64,000 bases of DNA, taken from the NCBI GenBank assembly GCA_964036665.1, contig OZ038526.1, positions 4,898,001 through 4,962,000 on the forward strand, read 5' to 3'. The notes beneath the pieces were generated by a model that worked only from the letters and a program-made list of their open reading frames with translations, made no database searches and had not been told where the DNA came from. Position numbers and translations under genes: made by a program. Shown one piece after another: positions 60,344 through 64,000 of the stretch (the first letter of the stretch is position 1; every line of letters starts with the position of its first letter). This DNA comes from Gordius sp. MW1. Taxonomy: Eukaryota; Nematomorpha; Gordioida; Gordea; Gordiidae.

Positions 60344-60987
60344 CAGTGGTTCTTAACCTTTTTATACACGCGCCCCCCCCCCCCAAATATTTTATAATTT
60401 TTTTGCGGCCCCCCCATTTTTTTCATAATAATTTATATTTGTTAAATTATCTATAATATATTGATTTTCTATGATTGTTTCATTTTCAATGAAAAAATTT
60501 CCATTGGCCAAAATAGTGATTCAAAATTATAATTTTTTTTTCGCGTCGGAATTAGTTAACATTGATATTTACCCTATGACCGTCAGTCCAATTATTTTGC
60601 ATTTAATACCCCCCTATAGGCCCCTTCCCACCTTTCTCGCCCATAAATTGCATAGCAAATATGCTACTTTTATACAGAGTATAGAAGAGTTCACCCTTCC
60701 CTTCCCCCCTCCCTCTTCCCACGAGGGCCGAAGGCCCGAGTCTAATATCATTTAAAATTAATATTAGGCTATTAACCGTTTGCATTTATTAAACACATAT
60801 TTGGACTTTATATTATAATTAAAAGTTATATTCAAAAACAAATAATTCTAATCTTCATATTTTTTCTTAATTAAGATAAAATAAAAAAAATGGCTTACGG
60901 GGCCCAAGAATTTTCCTTTGGGGGGCCCATGGGGCCCGGGTTTCGCTCTTGGGGGGGGGGCGCCCCCCCCCCTTAGCTACGCCACTG
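60344..60987. repeat. CAGTGGTTCTTAACC-ended MITE-like repeat
   Basis: Starts CAGTGGTTCTTAACC and ends CTACGCCACTG, a short inverted pair (CAGTGG/CCACTG) with C-rich and G-rich arms. The CAGTGGTTCTTAACC start is typical of hAT MITEs in many animals. No clear 8-bp duplication. A C-rich coding-like frame inside is not supportable. Confidence 0.6.
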
Positions 60988-62813
60988 GCTATGATTGTTG
61001 ATTTGTATACCATCATACAGCTTAGCGTGGACCGCCTATTTATTAGAGAATTTTGATTTAGTTGTAAACTTTTTAATTAATTTTGCCTTAAGATCGGTAC
61101 AATACCAGACTAAATGGGCCTAGGCATATTACCTCTCTTTTATATCTGCCGTTTTTATAGGTTAGCTTATACACATAATTAATGATGTTTTTTGTTTACC
61201 AGTAATCATGGGCGTAGCCAGCATTGAAATTGAAGGGGGGCAATAATGATTTAGGGAGGGGCAAAATGATCATTTTTGAAATTTTAGCCATAATTTTGGA
61301 TTAAGAGGGGGCAGCCACTCCTACCTGCCTCCATTGGCTGAGCTCATGCCAGCCAAAAAATTTTATTTATAATAGTATTTTATGCTAGTTTATTGTATAT
61401 TTTATGTATCAATTTTACCTAAAAGCATTATAACATTAAAAAAAATTATAATTATTAATGTTGGTTTCAATTCAATTTAAAATGTAAACTGGCTTTAGAG
61501 AATTTTTTTTATTTCATACATAGCCATGAAAATGAGGGGGATAGCACCCATCCCTGTCAAATCCATAAATTGTTTTGCATTAATTTGTTAAAAGTTTGAA
61601 AATGATAATTTTATCCTTATTTAACCAATTTATTTTTTCTTATTCAAATAAGGTTTTATGGTTCATATTATATAGATATTATTTTGATATCCTGCAAGGT
61701 TGGCATACAGTACTTGATGTTCTATGTTTAAATAAGTGTTAAATACATGTTTTAAGTTAAAGAATGATCCAAATCCTCACATCATAAGACTTATTTTTGG
61801 CATTTTACTCATTTAAAAAATGAGTATAAATGTTCCCTCATCATAAAAAAAACTAAATTTATTTGGTCTACAGCACAAAAACTTTTTAATATATATAGAT
61901 TAATTCATGGCGTTATACCTTCTTTTATAATGTTAATATTGATTATTAAATGTGTCTAAAACTGGTTCAGTGTTAAAATTGGTTTTATGGAAAAGTTAGC
62001 ACTATATACAAACTAACGTTTAAAACGTTTCCTTCATCAACACCCTTTAATTTGAATAAATGAGGGGACTTCTAAAAGTTGCACAAAGGGAACTGCAATT
62101 GGGCTTAATCGCTTCAAAATAAATGATAATTTGGTGCTGACGACTAATGAACTGACGATTTAAAAAGGTTTATATATAAAATTAAAACCTGATTCATGGA
62201 ATCACACCCTTAATGATGAAAAAAAGTTTCAAATACAAATTGACGAGCTAAGATCACTTAATCTAAACATACATGCTTTATACATATCAATTGCTATGCA
62301 ATTTATAATAATTATACCCATATGCACTGAAGTGTTGTTTCCGTGTCGTTCCAAGATCGGAGAGATACATATATACGAATTTATTTATACATTATAAATG
62401 TATTGTATAGGCATGTACACGAGAGCGTATGATATATAAAATAATAACGGTATAATACGGTGTAGGTGTGCTGCGCTGTGTTATGTTGCAAATGCAATAA
62501 TATAGTTACGAGTGGCTCAAAAGTTAATATAGTGGTGATGACAGTAAGCCAAATGGCTACTAATACTTGTGGAGGAGGTGGCAACAAAAAGTTGGCGTTA
62601 TCAACGACATGGCTTTTAAAAAAACACAAGGCTACGAATATTATTAATACTGACTCGTGTGTACCAATTGTTAAAATTTTGCCGTTACCACTAAGACTCA
62701 ACTTCCAAATTTAAGCGCATTTCAAGCTGTGGGACGGATATCGTTGTGTGTGTGGGGCTGTATTGCACTCTAAGTAAGTTCCTAATTTCCAATCTGCTAA
62801 ACCGATGTGTCTT
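60988..62813. other. No supportable gene
   Basis: Holds the repeat at 61207-61348 and the inverted palindromic motif at 62289-62304. On the plus strand, 62160-62390 stays open and contains DSWNHTLNDEKKFQIQIDEL, without a start or a recognisable family; possibly a relic. Confidence 0.35.
61207..61348. repeat. GGGCGTAGCC-type repeat, copy 10
   Basis: Starts CATGGGCGTAGCCAGC and ends TTGGCTGAGCTCATG. The G-rich arm and AT centre are typical. Confidence 0.85.
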
Positions 62814-63711
62814 CTATTTAAAATTTGGTTGAGGCTTAACGAAGTTCGGTGAAAACGTTGTTTCCCGATCGTCGTCTTGCGGTGTTGTTGGGAGGGCTAA
62901 TGGGATCAATGATCTGTCATCGTCACGGGGTCCTAGTGTATGCGACGATTTTCGCCTCTCTTTATTTCCCGGGACCAAACTACCCCGAGAACGATTACTG
63001 CCCCTCAACGCGATGGAGACGCGACTCTAAACAGATCGAGAGAAAGAACATATACAAACTTATATCTTTGTAAAACAATTCACAGCCTTGCGAGTTTAAA
63101 CAGCGCTTTTGTTTCTTGTAGATTTATACGGCATTATATGCAATTCTCTTTATATAAACGCAATTTGGCGCGAGAAAATAAATAAAGAAAATATATTCAA
63201 CAGGAGAGCAATCAAAAACCTGTGCTTTCAGATAGATATACTTCCTTTTTGATTTGCCGAATTTAACATCAAAAAGCAACGTAAAAATTAAATCTTTAAT
63301 TTGTTCACAGAAATAGAGCGACAATATTAATCGCGTACTATGACAACACAGACTTTGATAACGTGAGGTTAAACCTTAAAAATGCTTCCCGACTTATAGG
63401 ACACAAGAGCTATCGAATTGAGGAGTTCCTCGAAGGTGGCTTTGAACGGCTCTAAGCGTTTAAAGGGTGCAGATGGGCGATGTTGATTGGTCACCACGCC
63501 AGGAGCGACCCTGTGCTCTGGGTCCGCGTCGTAAAATTTTGCGCGAAATATGTCGGGCACGCTTCCCATCGTAACTTGTTGTAAGTTGATGGCGTAAGCG
63601 TTATTACTTAGAGTAGAAGACTCCCCGCCGTGCAGGTCGTAGGAGGCTTTCAAGGCTGCTATTTCTTGTACCGCTCGAGCCGATTTAAGGTGGAGCGATC
63701 TCTTCCTACTC
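62814..63711 (-). CDS. 3' end of an unidentified gene (two exons)
   Basis: Exon candidate 63375-63711 opens after the acceptor TTTTTGTAG and encodes a basic start (SRKRSLHLKSARAVQEI), then NAYAINLQQVTMGSV and RAKFYDADPEHRVAPG. It can splice at AAG/GTTTAA or run to a stop at 63369. A second exon, 62814-63026, opens after CTGTTTAG in matching phase. It encodes a Ser/Arg/Asp-rich tail (NRSRGSLVPGNKERRKSS, PRDDDRSLIPL) to a stop. The style suggests the cytosolic tail of a membrane protein or a scaffold, but no domain is recognised. Upstream exons should lie beyond 64000. The joining of the two exons is an inference; they might be alternative ends. Confidence 0.5.
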
Positions 63712-64000
63712 CTACAAAAATAAACAAGGTTTAATGAGAACGAATGCCAAATTTTGTTCACTAACTCAACCGGTTTGCTGGCCTCCTGACATAAATTAAA
63801 AATAAACGACTCCCAAACATATTTTGTAAATATAAATCGTTTAAATTTTAACAATCAAAACTTAGAATACTTTAAAACGCTCTGAACACTGGCAATACAT
63901 TTATTTGTAAAGGTGCCCATCTATGCGGTGAAAACGATGAAAGCAATAATCATGTAAAATGTTGTCGTTCATTATCACACGTGTCTTACTGCAAAAATAG

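Noticed and set aside
62466-62714. Cys-rich small protein on the plus strand (MCCAVLCCKC)
   Set aside because: Short, no domain, an equally long frame opposite, and no splice or start context to favour it.
1-64000. Bacterial operon, phage or Polinton content
   Set aside because: No operon structure, ribosome-binding pattern, capsid or protein-primed polymerase signature was seen. Introns and eukaryotic transposons dominate.

Overview
The window looks like AT-rich invertebrate metazoan nuclear DNA. Host genes are spliced, with introns from 33 nt up to about 1.4 kb. Most of the sequence is transposon-derived. I could not name the species or phylum from sequence alone; the mix of piggyBac, hAT, Helitron, Mutator-like and RTE elements with very short introns fits many invertebrate lineages.

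Host genes recognised, all on the minus strand: the 3' part of an EFA6/PSD-type Arf6 exchange factor (Sec7 plus PH, nine exons, 8162-12520); a methionine synthase reductase-like diflavin reductase (nine exons, 17951-22317); two tandem single-exon GT31 glycosyltransferases (43151-44575 and 46211-47764); and an intronless SDHAF2/Sdh5 mitochondrial assembly factor (54890-55225). Less certain are a two-exon 3' gene end of unknown function (62814-63711) and isolated exon candidates at 16898-17222 and 45397-45484. The genes have unrelated roles (membrane traffic, cobalamin-linked methionine synthesis, Golgi glycosylation, succinate dehydrogenase assembly), so I infer no shared pathway.

Layout. 1-3.3 kb: a piggyBac element with TTAA duplications. 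3.76-16.63 kb: two halves of one hAT element with the same 8-bp target duplication at the outer ends; between them lie about 11.9 kb holding the EFA6 fragment and a Helitron. 16.6-24.2 kb: the reductase gene, with a 1.8-kb foldback element bearing 9-bp duplications just upstream. 24.2-28.1 kb: nothing clear. 28.1-31.8 kb: a decayed RTE-type LINE holding a hAT MITE. 33.1-33.6 kb: another MITE. 35.4-38.5 kb: a compact retroelement fossil with direct terminal repeats, a reverse transcriptase and an RNase H, but no integrase or tyrosine recombinase that I can see. 38.7-41.0 kb: a hAT relic holding a fragment of a restriction-like-endonuclease LINE bounded by a perfect 55-bp inverted repeat. 43-48 kb: the GT31 pair. 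49.3-52.4 kb: a hAT interrupted by a Helitron whose protein domains are in scrambled order. 53-62 kb: SDHAF2, a second copy of the 12.9-kb Helitron in opposite orientation, and tandem repeats. At least ten copies of a short repeat with ends like CATGGGCGTAGCCAG are scattered throughout.

Intron-exon models were worked out by eye from splice signals, phase agreement and family alignment from memory. No database search or alignment program was run.
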